From Neonectria sp. B-13 (Eukaryota > Ascomycota > Sordariomycetes > Hypocreales > Nectriaceae): a stretch of 64,000 bases of DNA. The notes under the pieces were generated by a model, which did not search any database, was not told the DNA's origin, and worked only from the letters and a program-made list of their open reading frames with translations. A program made the position numbers and the translations under genes. Below are positions 1 to 12,027 of the stretch, one piece after another (positions within the stretch are counted from its first letter, which is position 1; each line of letters starts with the position of its first letter). The DNA lies in the NCBI GenBank assembly GCA_002682825.1, contig NOKP01000015.1, positions 62,001 to 126,000 on the forward strand, read 5' to 3'.

Positions 1-365
1 AGCGCGAACGGTTGGTGCCAACGGTGAGTCTCTTCCCGCCGAAGAATACTCTTCTCGTCATCGTTGAGTAGGTCAATTCGCTCGAAAGCACCGGCCTGGT
101 TGTTGACCTGGGCGACCAGAGCACCCTTACGGAAGTCCTCGCGGTGTTCTCCGAGACCCTTGTCGTCGACAAACGCGTCAACGTCAGCAATGAGCTCCTC
201 GTTAGTCATCCCCGCTAGGGGGTTTCGTAGCAGCGCCGCTGTAGACGCTCTGCGCCCACCGCCAGCGGCCTTTTCATCGTGAGTGCCAATACTGGTGGAG
301 ATTTGGTGGCTGTTGGCGATGTCTTCGCTGTAGGGAGCCTCGTCGTCTGCTCTTGGGGGTGGCAT
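1..365 (-). CDS. MFS sugar transporter, N-terminal part (runs off the window)
   Basis: The open frame starts at the ATG at 365-363 and runs without a stop to the window edge, giving about 121 residues. The translation begins MPPPRADDEAPYSEDIANSH and contains MTNEELIADVDAFVDDKGLG, then an acidic stretch and ILRREETHRWHQPFA. This is the cytosolic N-terminus that precedes the first membrane helix in a large fungal family of hexose/polyol proton symporters of the Major Facilitator Superfamily. No helix lies in the visible part, so substrate cannot be judged. The twelve-helix body would lie outside the window. The recognition rests on recalled family sequence; the open frame and start are seen directly. 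Confidence 0.8.
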   Translation of the reverse strand, partial: MPPPRADDEAPYSEDIANSHQISTSIGTHDEKAAGGGRRASTAALLRNPLAGMTNEELIADVDAFVDDKGLGEHREDFRKGALVAQVNNQAGAFERIDLLNDDEKSILRREETHRWHQPFA

Positions 366-3300
366 GATGCCGGCTGAGTCGAGTTTGGGGCCAGGAGATC
401 AGTGTCTACTCAAGAGAAAAAAGCCCCAGCAAGCCAAGCTCGTAGCTGTGAAGACTAAAACTGGGTCTGAGGATATGAAGTCGGAGCCCAAATTGAAAGT
501 GTCTAATATCAGAAGTCGATGCCCTGGAATCTTCAGGTCACTCTCTGCTATGAGATGGACAAGACCACTTATTATAGCTAGTGCAGGACATGGCGTATAT
601 ATACGTACACAACATCATGAAAATTACAGCACCTTCTTCCGCACGTCAAGTGCCTGATCGTTGGGTGAGGGATTGTGGAGAAGTGGAGCGCGCCATGGAT
701 GCTGCCAAGAAGATCGCTGGGAATGAGGGCATTTCTTTGGTTGTTTGCGGCTTAAACTCGGTGAATCCCGGTCTCGGCAGTCTGAATCATGACGTTGTTC
801 GAGTTGCCACGAGCTGCAGAAGTGTTTGAAGTTGCGCTGCAACCGAGGTGATGGATCCATCCTGCGGCATAAAGCGTGAGACGGAGACAAGTGACGCGTC
901 AGTCCAAGGAGAGATGGTAGGGCAGCAAAGCCTCTTCGCTTGCTCATTGCTCTGAGTTTCGCGACGCCGGAGCCGCATGGAAACCTGTTTGGATCGTCGT
1001 GCCAAGCGCCGAATCCCACCCAACAGCAGCGATCGACAGCTCGCCAACCCTATCACTAGACTAAGCCGGGAGTGGAGCTATAAATCCATGGCCCTCCTAG
1101 CTTTAGTATTGCCAGATAAGCTTAAAAGGTTAATCTCACGAGAGAACGATGTAGGTTGCCAATGTTGCCCAGCCCAGCCCCCTCAGCCTCCCTTGGCGTC
1201 TCGTCTCAGGCTGGGCTTGCGTCACCGTGTCGCGATTTTCACGGCTACAACACGTGCTTGACGTCAGAGACCTTCCGCATGGAACACTGACTCAGTATTG
1301 AGCACTGTTGATCACTCTTGTCTCGGAAGCGCCGATGACTTCGGAGGGTGATGGTCCAGTATTCCCCACAACTCCAACATCTGCCTCCAGACAGGACCCT
1401 CTGTTTTATTCTGTTGCCTGCTTGGCTTGGTCACCTTGACAAGGATTGTTTAGCCAATGAACGTCTCATTCTGCTCATGTTCCCCTGTTCGTATACCATC
1501 CCACTCGCGCCGTAGGCGACGCAAATTGGATGGCAGTGGATGAGTTCTCTTCAAAGGAACAAAATTGCAAAGGGCCGGTCCAACACTGCCCTCCGCGACA
1601 GGAGATCGGTGAATTTTATCTAATACATTGATCTAGAAAGTTCAATCTACCCTCACTGGACAGAAATAGAGGGGTGTCAGGATAATTTAAAGATTGGTCG
1701 CATCAACAGCATTACATTCAATATATAGCTGATTTTGTTCACCGCGCAGCTTAAGCTAATTAAACCCAGTGTTGCGTTTTAGCACGAGTAGGCTTCAGCC
1801 TTCCTTAGATGCCCAGAGACACCGGAGCGTGTTCAGACAACGCAATTTTGAGGACACGGTAGGTAGGAAGCAGGGGTTGCGTTAGTATGCAGGTGAAGTA
1901 AACAAATTAACCAAAGCCGGAATCACAGACCAATTAATCTTTGGCAGCATATTCTTTGTCACGTTGGAGAGTGAAGACTAATCGAAGCTGCGCTACAAAC
2001 AATTCCAGCATCGCAGTTGCCAGAACTAGAAGAGAAGTAGGACCAGAATTGAGTTCAGACCGAATTTTCTCAGCCACAAAAGATCAATGGAAGGTTGTCA
2101 GGGTCAACATTCCATCTTTGTTATATGAGGTAAATATAAACACCGACTAATCTACCACGTGCACCTAAACAGTCGCCACTTTTTCTCAGGCTTTCCCATG
2201 AGTGCTCATGAACTCTGAGAGCTATTCGCCGGTCAATCGCCCTGAACCGCAAACCGGACACAGCCCGAGGGGAGCTGTTTGGCACAGCCCACCCTCGTAA
2301 GTTCTTAACTTTGTTCAGGGATCTTAGAGACGTCTCATTCACCAAGAGTATTCGCATGATTCGAGTGGGTTCGACAAACCAGTGGAATGAACACGTACGG
2401 CTCTATAAATCTTAGACTCGAGAAACGGCAGATATACCATTCGCATAAATGGCCCGGAAGGAGAAACGGCCTGTCAAAACCGAGTTGCCTCGAGCATCTC
2501 TAGACACATACTGGTTTCAACTTTGAAAGACTTTCTTGCGTCAAGCACTTTATTCTCGGAAACGTATACTCTGCCAGGAAGCCCAAATCAAAGTACTTCA
2601 ACCCACAGCCCTCAGTTGGCACCAAACAGCCACTGGCATCCATTGACCACGCTACACTTTTGCTATCGCAATGCGGCCAGAGATGCCTTTGAACCCATAA
2701 ATATCACGGTATCTGAATCTGCCAGATGGCAGTAAGGTGATCTCTTAATCCGTATCGAGACTTCATGCAGTTCAGCACAGGTAGTAGAAAGTCACGCACA
2801 TCACCGAATTCATGAAGCGGAGCGTCACCAGTTCCATAGCTCTTTATGTCTCGTAAGCCGAATCATCTTTCTCCGCTTACCCAAGGGTGCTTTGTTTATA
2901 TCATACGATGTTCCACTCGTTGGGTGATCTTTGCGTCGCTTGGGGCATCGTTTTACTAGGTGCTGACCGAGTTAATTACATATTCACACCGAAGTGGAGC
3001 TAGATACAACGGGGCTATCCCATCTGGTGGCGGTCTATTTGTCTGGGTACTTCTCATGTAACTAATATCCACTGATGCCTGCTGCTAGTAGTTCAGCAGG
3101 ATCTCTACCCATGAATTATAGAAGCAGGCGAGTATTATGCTATGTCAGTTACCTCGTTTTTCGGGATAAGGAACACTCCATACGCTACCGTAGGGTAGCT
3201 GGTAAACACGTCAGTTCACCTAAAGGCTCGATATCACGGGAGACCTGAACTACTGCAAACCACCTTTCGATGTAAGTATTCTCCATTCAATCTTTGCGTC

Positions 3301-4001
3301 GGGCCTTAATTAGCTTCAACGCCAATAATCATCACTCTGCGTCGACAAGATATCCCAGTCGAACAAACGACATCCACGTTAGTCATTAATTTGGGGGGAC
3401 CGAGCAACAGAAGAATTGTACGAGCAATCGCCTGTTAAACCACCGGCTGTAGTCCCAACCCCTGAATGCAACGGTCGGGCCCACTTGATGCCAAGCTTGC
3501 GAGTTCTTCACCACATCCACTCTGAGAACCTTGATGGACACCTCATCTGCCTATTAGGTGCGCACGATTATCAAGCCGTATGTCTTATTCTAGACCCAGT
3601 GAAGTCACAGTTTCTTCGTCCTTCAATCTCGTCATTTAGGCAATATGGCAGCCTCACAGACAGCTGTTGCCAACGAGCAAAGTAGGTCATGGTACTTGAG
3701 AGGTCGTTGTATGCATTGCTGACCGAGCATGTCCCATAGCGGTCGATTTCCTTTGGGGTGATACCAGCAGAGAAGAGAAAAGATTGATACGCAAACTTGG
3801 TTGGCAAATCTACATGCATTGGCGAAATCTATGACTAACTACGGCCAGACTTTTTTATCCTTGTATGCACTTATTCAGACGTCGTCCGAAGCCTCCGCTG
3901 AGTTTAGTTAGACTTTTTGCTGCTTCAGCTTCTTTTTCAACCAACTAGGTAGGTAGCTTAATTGCTGGACATAGTCAACAGTTACTCACGTATCTTTGCA
4001 G
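366..4001. other. Long intergenic region, no convincing gene
   Basis: About 3.6 kb of mixed to AT-rich sequence with many stops in all frames. Only short open frames occur and none matches a family I know. The stretch 3571-3819 on the minus strand has a protein-like composition and is discussed as a finding. The first exon of the transporter that follows should lie in the last few hundred bases, but I could not identify it. Confidence 0.6.
596..603 (-). promoter_or_regulatory. TATA-like element upstream of the edge sugar transporter
   Basis: TATATATA lies about 230 bases upstream of the transporter start and reads the same on both strands. A long leader would be needed for it to serve that gene. 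Suggestive only. Confidence 0.3.
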
Positions 4002-5558
4002 ATAGAGCTGCCTTCGCGAACGCATATGTAAGTCTTTCAATTAATATGTTTTCAACTTCTTACTGACAGGGCTGCGCATGAAGGTTGCAGGACTGAAAGA
4101 AGCTCTCGATCTAAGTGGCAGCCAGTATAATGTCCTCCTCTCAATGGCCTCAGCAGGGTATGCCACATTGAAATCCCAATCAGTTGTGCTTACGCTGACC
4201 AACTATTATCACAGAATGCTGGTCGGGCAAATACCCAGTAGTATCATCATCCACAAGATCCGACCGCGGATATGGCTCTCATCTATGGTGATTACATGGG
4301 CTGGGCTCACCATGGCGAGCGCGGGCTGCAAGACATTTTCGCAACTTTGTGCTGTTCGTTTCCTAATGGGCGTTGCCGAGGCCAGCACTTATGCCGGTTC
4401 TGTTTACATAATGGGTTCTTGGTAGTAGGTTGACCCAGTCTCACGACGTGTTCGTCCAATATTAACCTTCAAGCAGTAAGTCTGATGAGATCGCAAAGCG
4501 GACTGCCATGTTCACTGTTGCTGGACAGGTTGGCAAAATGTTTGCTGGCGCCATGATGGCTGCCATTCACGAATCCTTGGACGGCCACGCGGGACTCGAG
4601 GGCTGGCAATGGGTGTTTCTCATTGACGGTATCATTACCTGTCCCATCGCCATCTTTGGATTCATCTATTTCCCAGACGTCCCTGAGTATACCCAGGCTT
4701 CTTATCTTAATGAGAAAGAGCGTCAGCTTGCACTCGATCGTCTGCCCGCGAAAGATCAAAATGGTCACAATGTTGAAGCATGGAGTCTGGCGAAACGAGT
4801 CCTGGGGCAGCCGATAGTGTGAGTTACTCTGGATGATATTGGAAAATGCTCTAATTTGCCATCCAGTTACATCTGCTGCGTCTTCTCGGTTCTCTCCTCT
4901 GCTCTTCAAGGTTACATCGCTCAAGGACTCATGCTCCTCTTTATGAAGTCTCACCAGAACACCGATGGCTTTTCCCAGTCCCAGGTGAACACATTCCCAA
5001 TCCCTACTCATGCGGTCGGTATAGTCGCTGAGCTCACTACATCCTTCCTTATTGACCGGTATAACCGACGCGTGAGTATTGGATTTACTCTCTGTGTCAT
5101 ACAAGCTGTCTGCTCGATCGTCCTTCTTATCCCCGGAACGTCTCTGGCAGGCAGTCTTACCGCCCTCTACCTAGCTGCCACCGCTTACGGCATCAATCCG
5201 CTACTGTATGGATGGTCGAGTAACATGGCAGCTCGGACCGCAGACGATGCTGCTCGCAGTGTTATACTTGCTTCTATGGCCGCCAGCGACGGGCTTTTAT
5301 GGACTTTCTGGGGTATTGTCGTTTATCCAGCCGATGACGCTCCGTATTGGCGGAACGGGTACATTGCAATGCTCTGTGTTTGTGCAGCTCTGGCTTGCTG
5401 GCTTTTTGTCGTTCGTTGGGTAAGTTGTCGGATTCGCTGGCACATTCATATCTAACATGCTGCAGCTTGATGGCTACACTGCTAAAAGATACGCCACTAC
5501 TGAAGAAGAGGTGAACTCGAACTCACCAGCGGAGGCAATTCATCCACCTACGGGCTAA
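4002..5558 (+). CDS. Dal5-like MFS anion transporter, first exon not found
   Basis: Six exons can be joined in one frame: 4002-4027, 4084-4157, 4215-4424, 4477-4818, 4867-5419 and 5466-5558, giving 431 visible residues. The order of motifs is DRAAFANAYVAGLKEALDLS, GQIPSSIIIHKIRPRIW, RFLMGVAEAS, MGSWYKSDEIAKRTAMFTVA and IYFPDVPEYTQ. These are typical of the allantoate/pantothenate/nicotinate permease family (Dal5, Tna1, Liz1), plasma-membrane proton symporters for small organic anions. The first visible exon starts after an acceptor at 4000-4001 and lacks two bases of its first codon, so an upstream exon with the N-terminus and the start of helix 1 is missing. No suitable sequence was seen in about 400 bases upstream. 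The gene is either 5'-decayed or has a distant first exon. Substrate unknown. Confidence 0.8.
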
Positions 5559-5698
5559 AAGGAGACCAAAACTCTGGACCGGCTTTCCGGATGGACAGTG
5601 CAAAGTTCCGGAATAGGAGATCGTCATAGGTCACTACATATTCTGTCAAACGCCGTATCAATTCGTATTCAACTACATGTTACTGTCTCAATATGGCA

Positions 5699-7782
5699 CT
5701 ACCTAACAAAGACTGGCATCGTGTCCAAAGGGCTGTCCACAGTCACTGTCCTGCCTCCATCGTAAACAGTTCCATCTACGCCCTTCCACTTCACCCCTTC
5801 ACCAGGAAGATACACTTCCCGTCTGTTCTGGCCTGGGTGAAGAATCGGGGCAACTAGATAGCGGGGACCATACATGTACTGATCCTCCAGCTGCCAGCAC
5901 TTATCATCGTCGGGGAAGTCGAAGAAACACGGCCTTATGACAGGGTCTCCCACCTTGTGCGCCGCTTCCATCAAGGTCCTGGTATAGTCTCTCAACTCCT
6001 CTCTGAGTCGAAGATACTTTTCACAAATCTTGTACACTTCTTCACCGTAAGACCATACCTCGTTTGGTCCGCCGGAGAGGCAGAAACTTCCCCCAGTAGT
6101 GCCGAGTCGAGGTTGCTTTGGCTCGCGGTCTCCGTGCAGTCTCATAACGGGACAGAAGGTCCCCCATTGGAACCATCTCACGAAGAGCTCTCGGAATACA
6201 GGGTCATCAGGGATGCCACCGTGAAACCCACCTATATCTGTCGTGAACCATGCAAAGCCTGCGATTCCCATGTTCAAGCCCGCTGCAAGCTGGTTACGCA
6301 GACTGCCCCAGCTTGAGGCAATGTCGCCTGACCAGACGAGAGCACCGTACTTTTGGCTTCCAGCCCAAGCACACCGCACCAAGTTGACAATTTCTTCCTG
6401 GCCCGATTCTTTCATCCCTTCATAGAAGCCCTTTGCGTAATCATGCGGGTAGATGTTACCCACGCTCAGGTTTGGGCCTGCTGCATAACGATAAATGTCA
6501 AAATCATAAACCGTGTACTCGGGCTCAGCCTCGTCGAGCCAGAAAGTCTTGATGCCTTTGCTGTAATAGTTGCGCTTGACAGCTTCCCAGACAAACTGTC
6601 GTGCTTCCGGGCTAGTTGCGTCGTAGTGAATAGGGTAGCCCCGGCCTTCCATTGAAGCGCGAATGCCTCTGTCCTGGCGAATGAGTAAGCCTCGACGGAG
6701 CATCTCGTCGTAGTTATCCGAACCCTTTTCCACGGTTGGCCAGACCGAGACCATCAACTCGACATTGAGACTCTTCAACTCGGCCACCATTGCATCTAGC
6801 CTGAGAGTTAGTTCACCATTTCAATAGCATCCATCACTCATGCTGACTTACCAGGGTCAGGCCAGAAAGTCGGGTCAAATTTCCAATCACCTTGCGTAGG
6901 CCAGTGAAAATAATCGCAAACAATCAAGTCAAGCGGGAGATTCCTTCGCTTATGCTCACGTGCAACTTCCAGCAACTCTTCCTGTGTCTGATAACGAAGC
7001 TTGCATTGCCAGAAGCCCAGACCGTATTCTGGCATCCTTGGCACACGACCGGATGCACCTGTATAGCCACGAACAATCTCAGCCGGAGAGTCTCCCGCAA
7101 TAACCCAGTAATCCAGCGTATCCGTCGAGTAAGCCTCAAAGGTAGTAGTCAAACTGCTGAATACTGCTCGTCCGATTCCTGGGTTATTCCAGAGAAACCC
7201 ATATCCCAGGCTAGATAAAGCGAAGGGAACAGTTGCTTGAGAGTTCCTTTGTGCAAGCTCCAAGTCGGCGCCCTTGAGGTTCAGGAATGGCTGCTGGTAT
7301 TGCCCCATGCCGTATATACGCTCATTGCGATCCTGAGACTCAAAGCGCATCGTCAAGTGATAGTCCGGGGATCCGAGACGTGGCTTCCATTCTCTGGCCT
7401 GGATCCTGAGGGAGCTGCACTTGGGATCCAGGATGTCAAGCCTGTGACGACCGTACTCTTCCAAAAGCACCTTTCCCGTGCTGGAATTGGAGATGACAAT
7501 CTTGCCCCGACGACTAATCTCGGCCTTGATCTTGCCGTTGGTGATGGACGCAGCACCATCGCGGATGCTAATGTCGGGCTTGGGAGCCGTCAACTTCTCT
7601 GAAAGTGCCCATTCTCGTTCGGGCAGCGTTGCAAGGCATGTCGCCCGGACACGGAAGGCGTTTTCACCCCAAGGCTCAATGAAGAGGGTCTCGGCGTCGA
7701 AGCGAAAGCCTAGACGGCCATTCTCGTTGGTGAAGGTAGGATCTGGCCGTGTACCATATTCCTGGTTTCCGGCAAGTGACAT
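5699..7782 (-). CDS. Glycoside hydrolase family 31, alpha-xylosidase-like
   Basis: Two exons (6852-7782 and 5699-6795; intron 6796-6851) give 675 residues. The start chosen is ATG 7782-7780 in a good context; upstream in-frame codons are not ATG. The second exon begins inside the Asp codon of FWPDPDAMVAELK. The GH31 layout is clear: N-terminal beta-sandwich, then the barrel with FHWPTQGDW, nucleophile Asp about 398 in KTFWLDEAEPEY, acid/base Asp about 468 in VWSGDI, then IAGFAWFTTDIGGFHGG and a C-terminal beta domain. The WLDEAEPE form and length near 680 resemble YicI-type alpha-xylosidases more than acid alpha-glucosidases. No signal peptide is visible, so an intracellular enzyme acting on imported xyloglucan or alpha-glucoside oligosaccharides is likely. 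A maltose-type permease is the next gene, divergently placed. Confidence 0.93.
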
Positions 7783-9027
7783 GGTGAAGACGTGCGTGGA
7801 ACAAGACAACTGAAGATATTTGTTTATGGTACATCAAGTAAGCTGCGACTTATAGCTGCGACGTGACAGTCACACCTGTCCGTCATGATTTCAAGATAAA
7901 TGCCGGTGATCCGATAATCGGCATACGACCCTGCGGCATGTGTATAGGTACATGAATTGTTGTCAGGTCTGATCGGCATTCCTTTAGGCTAAATGCGTCA
8001 CGAGCTGCAAAACATGACAGGATCAAGAACCTTGCATGGCAGAGGAAAGAGTAGCCTCAAGGAATTGGGGTATCCTAGCAAGAGGAAAACGAATTCCATC
8101 CCAACCCCGCATTGTAGAAGTGTTGTCAGACGTGGGGGCGAAAGCGTCCTCACCACACATTCTTGCCGAGACAACTAGTGTGTTTATCGCTGAGCTTCCA
8201 CTGGAAAACAACCGTGTATCGTCGTCGGCCGCTCGGTAGCTTCTCCTGCAGCGCTGCGCTAGGCCGGCTAAATGGTTTCCGGGTCGGATTCTGGGTCTTG
8301 GCAAGTCATACTTGCCAATCAACTAGTTGTGTTCTATCCTCACTGAACTAACAACCCTCTGATATCATGGTGATTGCTGAGGTCCTCAACGTGATTGAGG
8401 GTTCTCATTGTAGGGCTAAATCGTCCGAAAACATGTCCAAAAGGTCCAAGGTATATTGGGGTCAGTATGAGATACTAGGGCAGTCTTTTTGGCGATATGG
8501 TTGCCAGCAATTTGACATCTGGCTGTCGATATGTCAAAGCACCCTATAGTTGAGTCTTGGTAACGAATAAGAGTTCCTGATCCGTATTGCCCCATCTCTG
8601 CTCAATAGGCTACCTATCCCTTCGTCCTCTTTCAGACCTCATTCTATTTCGCCTGGTCAAGGTCTGGATGTTGTCAGCGACCCTCAGTATCAACGCACAA
8701 TTAAAGAGTGACGCACGTGCGCCACAGTATGACGCGCTACCTTGGCGACCTTGTCCGCACGAAGAATAGCTGCATTTGTCTGTTCTCTCCGTAAGCAGCT
8801 TGTCGTAAGTACGGGTAGGAGAGATGCATACGGCTAGCGCAATATTGATGCTGTGTTATAATGGCTCCCGTCGCACCTACGACTCTAACTGCATCATTCT
8901 CGCAGGTAGAGAAAATACAGTATGATGCCGACGTCATCGTGAGTGCAGATCTTTATCAATTGCTGATATGCTTGTAGACTGAAGAGAATGGTCGAATAGA
9001 ACCAAGCAAATTCAGGCCTGTTGATGA

Positions 9028-9050
9028 GGAGAAGGAGAAGGAGAAGGAGA
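9028..9050. repeat. GGAGAA microsatellite
   Basis: Nearly four perfect units of the hexamer GGAGAA lie in non-coding sequence. A simple purine tract with no evident role. Confidence 0.8.
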
Positions 9051-9980
9051 TAGCACAGATTTAAGGAGAAAGACGTGAGGTTTTATCAAGCAGACAGACT
9101 CATTGCGACTCGTATCACAACTCATGCCACCACCAAGTCGAGCCACGTGTCAGGAACTCGTAAATTGGCTTCGATGTTACGGAAGCACCATGCAGGCACT
9201 CAGGTGGACAACCATCAGTGATTACTGCAGTAAGGCTCTCGCTTGTAATTGGAGAATTCCTGCAACCTTCCATATATCGCAGCTTACTGGATAGCGGGTT
9301 GAAAAAAGCCCTACACCAGTTTCAAGTCCTTGAAAATGAGGCGAACAATCACAACGTCGGCCAATCGTCCACGAGGTCTTTGTTATCAAGATCCCGAATC
9401 ATCCCTGGTGCAGCCTTGTTCCGAACTTCCACGCCCGCATTTAACCGCAGTACTTCAGACCTAGTCGTGTAGACTCATAAATTTTAGGAGAAACTGCAAC
9501 TGAACAAGCAATGCTTTGTCCACAAAGAGGGGTGGGTACTGCAGTTTTATGATTGTGTCGCCGTAGCTCGATCAGGCAAATTTCCCACCTGCTATCTACT
9601 TGACAAGGTTTCATAAAGACTACACGAAGTGACCTTAAACTGCGAATTCACTGTGCACATTGTCTCCTTCGCCATGGCAGCTGAGACATGCCTCTGCCCA
9701 ATAATGGCCCCGTGCAGTCGAGCAACACGATGCCTAGTCACAGTTAGTCACTATGTATATATTAAGCCGATAATTAAGGAACTCTACGAATGGAAATTCT
9801 AGTCGGGCCCGCAATAGGGAGTAAGACCTAGATATGGGTCTTCAATAGGGGTCTGTGATCCTTAGAATAGGCCCAGTGAGACAGTTCAGCCCCCGCTCAG
9901 CTTAGAGCGGCGCCAACTCAGCTCGAGGAACGGAAAAGGCTTTAGTAAGCTTGATATCCGTCTCCGAGTACGTTGACAGT

Positions 9981-10133
9981 CGTTGATTCCCGGTGGCGGG
10001 TAAATTAGCCGGGACCCCAGGAAACTAGTTGCGGGGACTCCGCACTTGCGATCTGCAGAACGAAGGGGCTAGGATCACCTTCCATTCGTATGGATCCGGT
10101 GCTCGTTGACTCCCGGTGGCGGGTAAATTGGCC
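9981..10133. repeat. 30-bp direct repeat in permease promoter
   Basis: Two direct copies, 9981-10010 and 10104-10133, share TCCCGGTGGCGGGTAAATT apart from two single-base differences across 30 bases. They lie 123 bases apart, about 300 and 175 bases upstream of the maltose-type permease start. Each copy contains CCGGTGGCGG, which has an everted CCG/CGG arrangement. This could be a duplicated activator site, but the sequence alone cannot show that. Confidence 0.7.
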
Positions 10134-10308
10134 AGGTACATTGACAAGTTCAGGAGAAGTAAGGCACGATATCTTGGACGCTCGGCTATAAACAGGTTCC
10201 GTGTTTCCACACATGATGGATATAGCACTCATTCACATCCGCAACAGTCATTGCAAAGCATAGTTGGCACCAGGTATTTTACCAGTGCCTTCTGTTCTTT
10301 TCTGTAAG

Positions 10309-12027
10309 ATGGAAAAGTCAACCAGCAAGGATAATACTGCCGCTGCACAGGTCGAACACGATGACGATATCAACAAATCCACCTGGCACTCCATCCAAGA
10401 GGCCCAGGCCGCCTCAGCAGCAGAGCACGAGATCACGCTCAGGCAAGCCCTGAGGGAGAACTGGAAGGCAGTTCTATGGTCAGCTGTTATCTCTTTGACG
10501 ATTGTCATGGAAGGTTACGATCAAAGGTTTGAACTCAACGCGTCGCTTAACATGTCTTGCATGGCTAACGTATCTTAGTTTAATGTCAAACTTCTTTGGA
10601 TATCCGACATTTCAACGAAGGTTTGGCTCATACGTAAGTACCACAATTGATCTTCATCAGTGAAAGCCTTCACGAACTTACTTCTTCGATAGTACCCCGA
10701 CAAAGATCAGTGGCAGCTCCCTGGCGCATGGCAAGCCGGCTTACAAAATGGAACCAACGCTTGCGTAGTCATTGGCGGATTCATCAACGGCTGGGCATCT
10801 GCACGATTGGGCTACAGGCGGACCATGCAAGTTGCACTTGCCCTCATGACGGGGTTCATCTTCGTCTCCTTCTTCGCGGTGCGCATAGAGATGCTCCTCG
10901 CGGGACAAATGCTCTGCGGTTTTACCTGGGGAGTCTATGCAACCACGGGCCCTGCTTATGCCTCGGAGGTCTGCCCGCTTGCTCTGCGAGGCTATCTCAC
11001 CGTATACGTCAACCTCTGCTGGGCCATGGGTCAGTTCCTCGCGGCTGGAGTTCTCAGAGGCATGCTCAACTACACCTCTGAATGGTCCTGGCGGGTGCCC
11101 ATTGCAATCCAGTGGATCTGGCCTTTGCCCATCATCGTTGCCATCTTCTTTGCCCCCGAGTCTCCTTGGTGGCTTGCTAAGAAAGGGCGCTATGAAGAAG
11201 CCGAGGTTTCGCTCTTACGACTTTCAACCCGCACACGCGAACAATGTGGTGCAACACTCGCTCAGATCCGCCACACCATTTTCCTGGAATCCAGCAGTCA
11301 GTCTGAATCGACCTATCTCGACTGTTTCCGAGGCACCAATCTGCGTCGCACTGAGATTTGCATGGTTGTCTTTGCCGGTCAACAACTCTCTGGCGCTGTT
11401 TTTGCTTACACGCCGACCTACTTTTTTATCCAAGCTGGCGTGGGTACAAGTAATGCCTTTACCATTTCCATCGGCAGCACCGGTATGGCATTTCTCGGCA
11501 CATGCATCTCGTGGATATTGCTTACTCACTTTGGTCGTCGCACGCTTTACACCACTGGGATCTCGGTTATCAGCATATGCCTCATCATTGTCGGTGTCTG
11601 CTCCTCTGCGTCGAAGTCCACGGGTGCGAGATGGGCACAAGTCTCATTCATCCTCGTGTGGAAGCTGCTCTACTCGCTGACCGTCGGCCCAATCTGCTAC
11701 GCCATCATCTCAGAGACTTCCGCTGTGCGCCTTCGGCCTCAGACAGTTGTCATCGCGAGAAACACCTACGCAATGGCCCAGATTGTAGCAAATGTACTTA
11801 ACCCTTACATGCTGAACCCCGTCGAATGGAATTGGAAAGGCAAGGCTGGATTCTTTTGGGCTGGTACCTCAGCCTTGACGGCTGTTTGGGCATATTTCCG
11901 ACTGCCAGAGACCAAGGACAGAACTTATGAAGAGCTCGACATGCTTTTCTACCAAAAGATCAGTGCACGAAACTTCAAGGGGACTCGCGTTGACGCTTAC
12001 GGAGCTGAGGGCAATGAAAAGCATTGA
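10309..12027 (+). CDS. MFS alpha-glucoside (maltose-type) permease
   Basis: Three exons (10309-10526, 10579-10633, 10693-12027) give 535 residues. The start is ATG 10309, giving MEKSTSKDN; the frame extends upstream without an ATG. Joining the exons restores MEGYDQSLMSNFFGYPTFQ, the first-helix signature of fungal maltose permeases (MAL11/MAL31 type), followed by ARLGYRRTMQVAL, the AGQMLCGFTWG region, PESPWWLAKKGRYEEAE and the closing PETKDRTYEELD. These are twelve-helix plasma-membrane proton symporters for maltose and other alpha-glucosides. The GH31 enzyme upstream would be a natural partner for hydrolysing an imported disaccharide. The 30-bp repeat in the promoter may carry its regulation. 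Family assignment is firm; exact sugar is inferred. Confidence 0.93.

Larger units (their letters stand above)
7783..10308. other. Divergent promoter region between GH31 and maltose-type permease
   Basis: About 2.5 kb without a recognisable gene. It holds the upstream regions of both flanking genes. Seen inside are a short GGAGAA microsatellite (9028-9050) and a 30-bp direct repeat near the permease. A palindromic CGG-N5-CCG element lies between the repeat copies at about 10034-10044; such motifs can bind Zn2Cys6 regulators. Short open frames here have no protein-family character. Confidence 0.6.

Noticed and set aside
4469..5104. 211-codon minus-strand open frame
   Set aside because: It lies opposite the Dal5-like transporter exons, whose translation matches a known family and respects splice sites; the antisense frame has no family character.
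10937..11680. 247-codon plus-strand frame inside the maltose-type permease
   Set aside because: Out-of-frame shadow of the permease's last exon; composition is Ser/Pro/Arg-rich with no motif.
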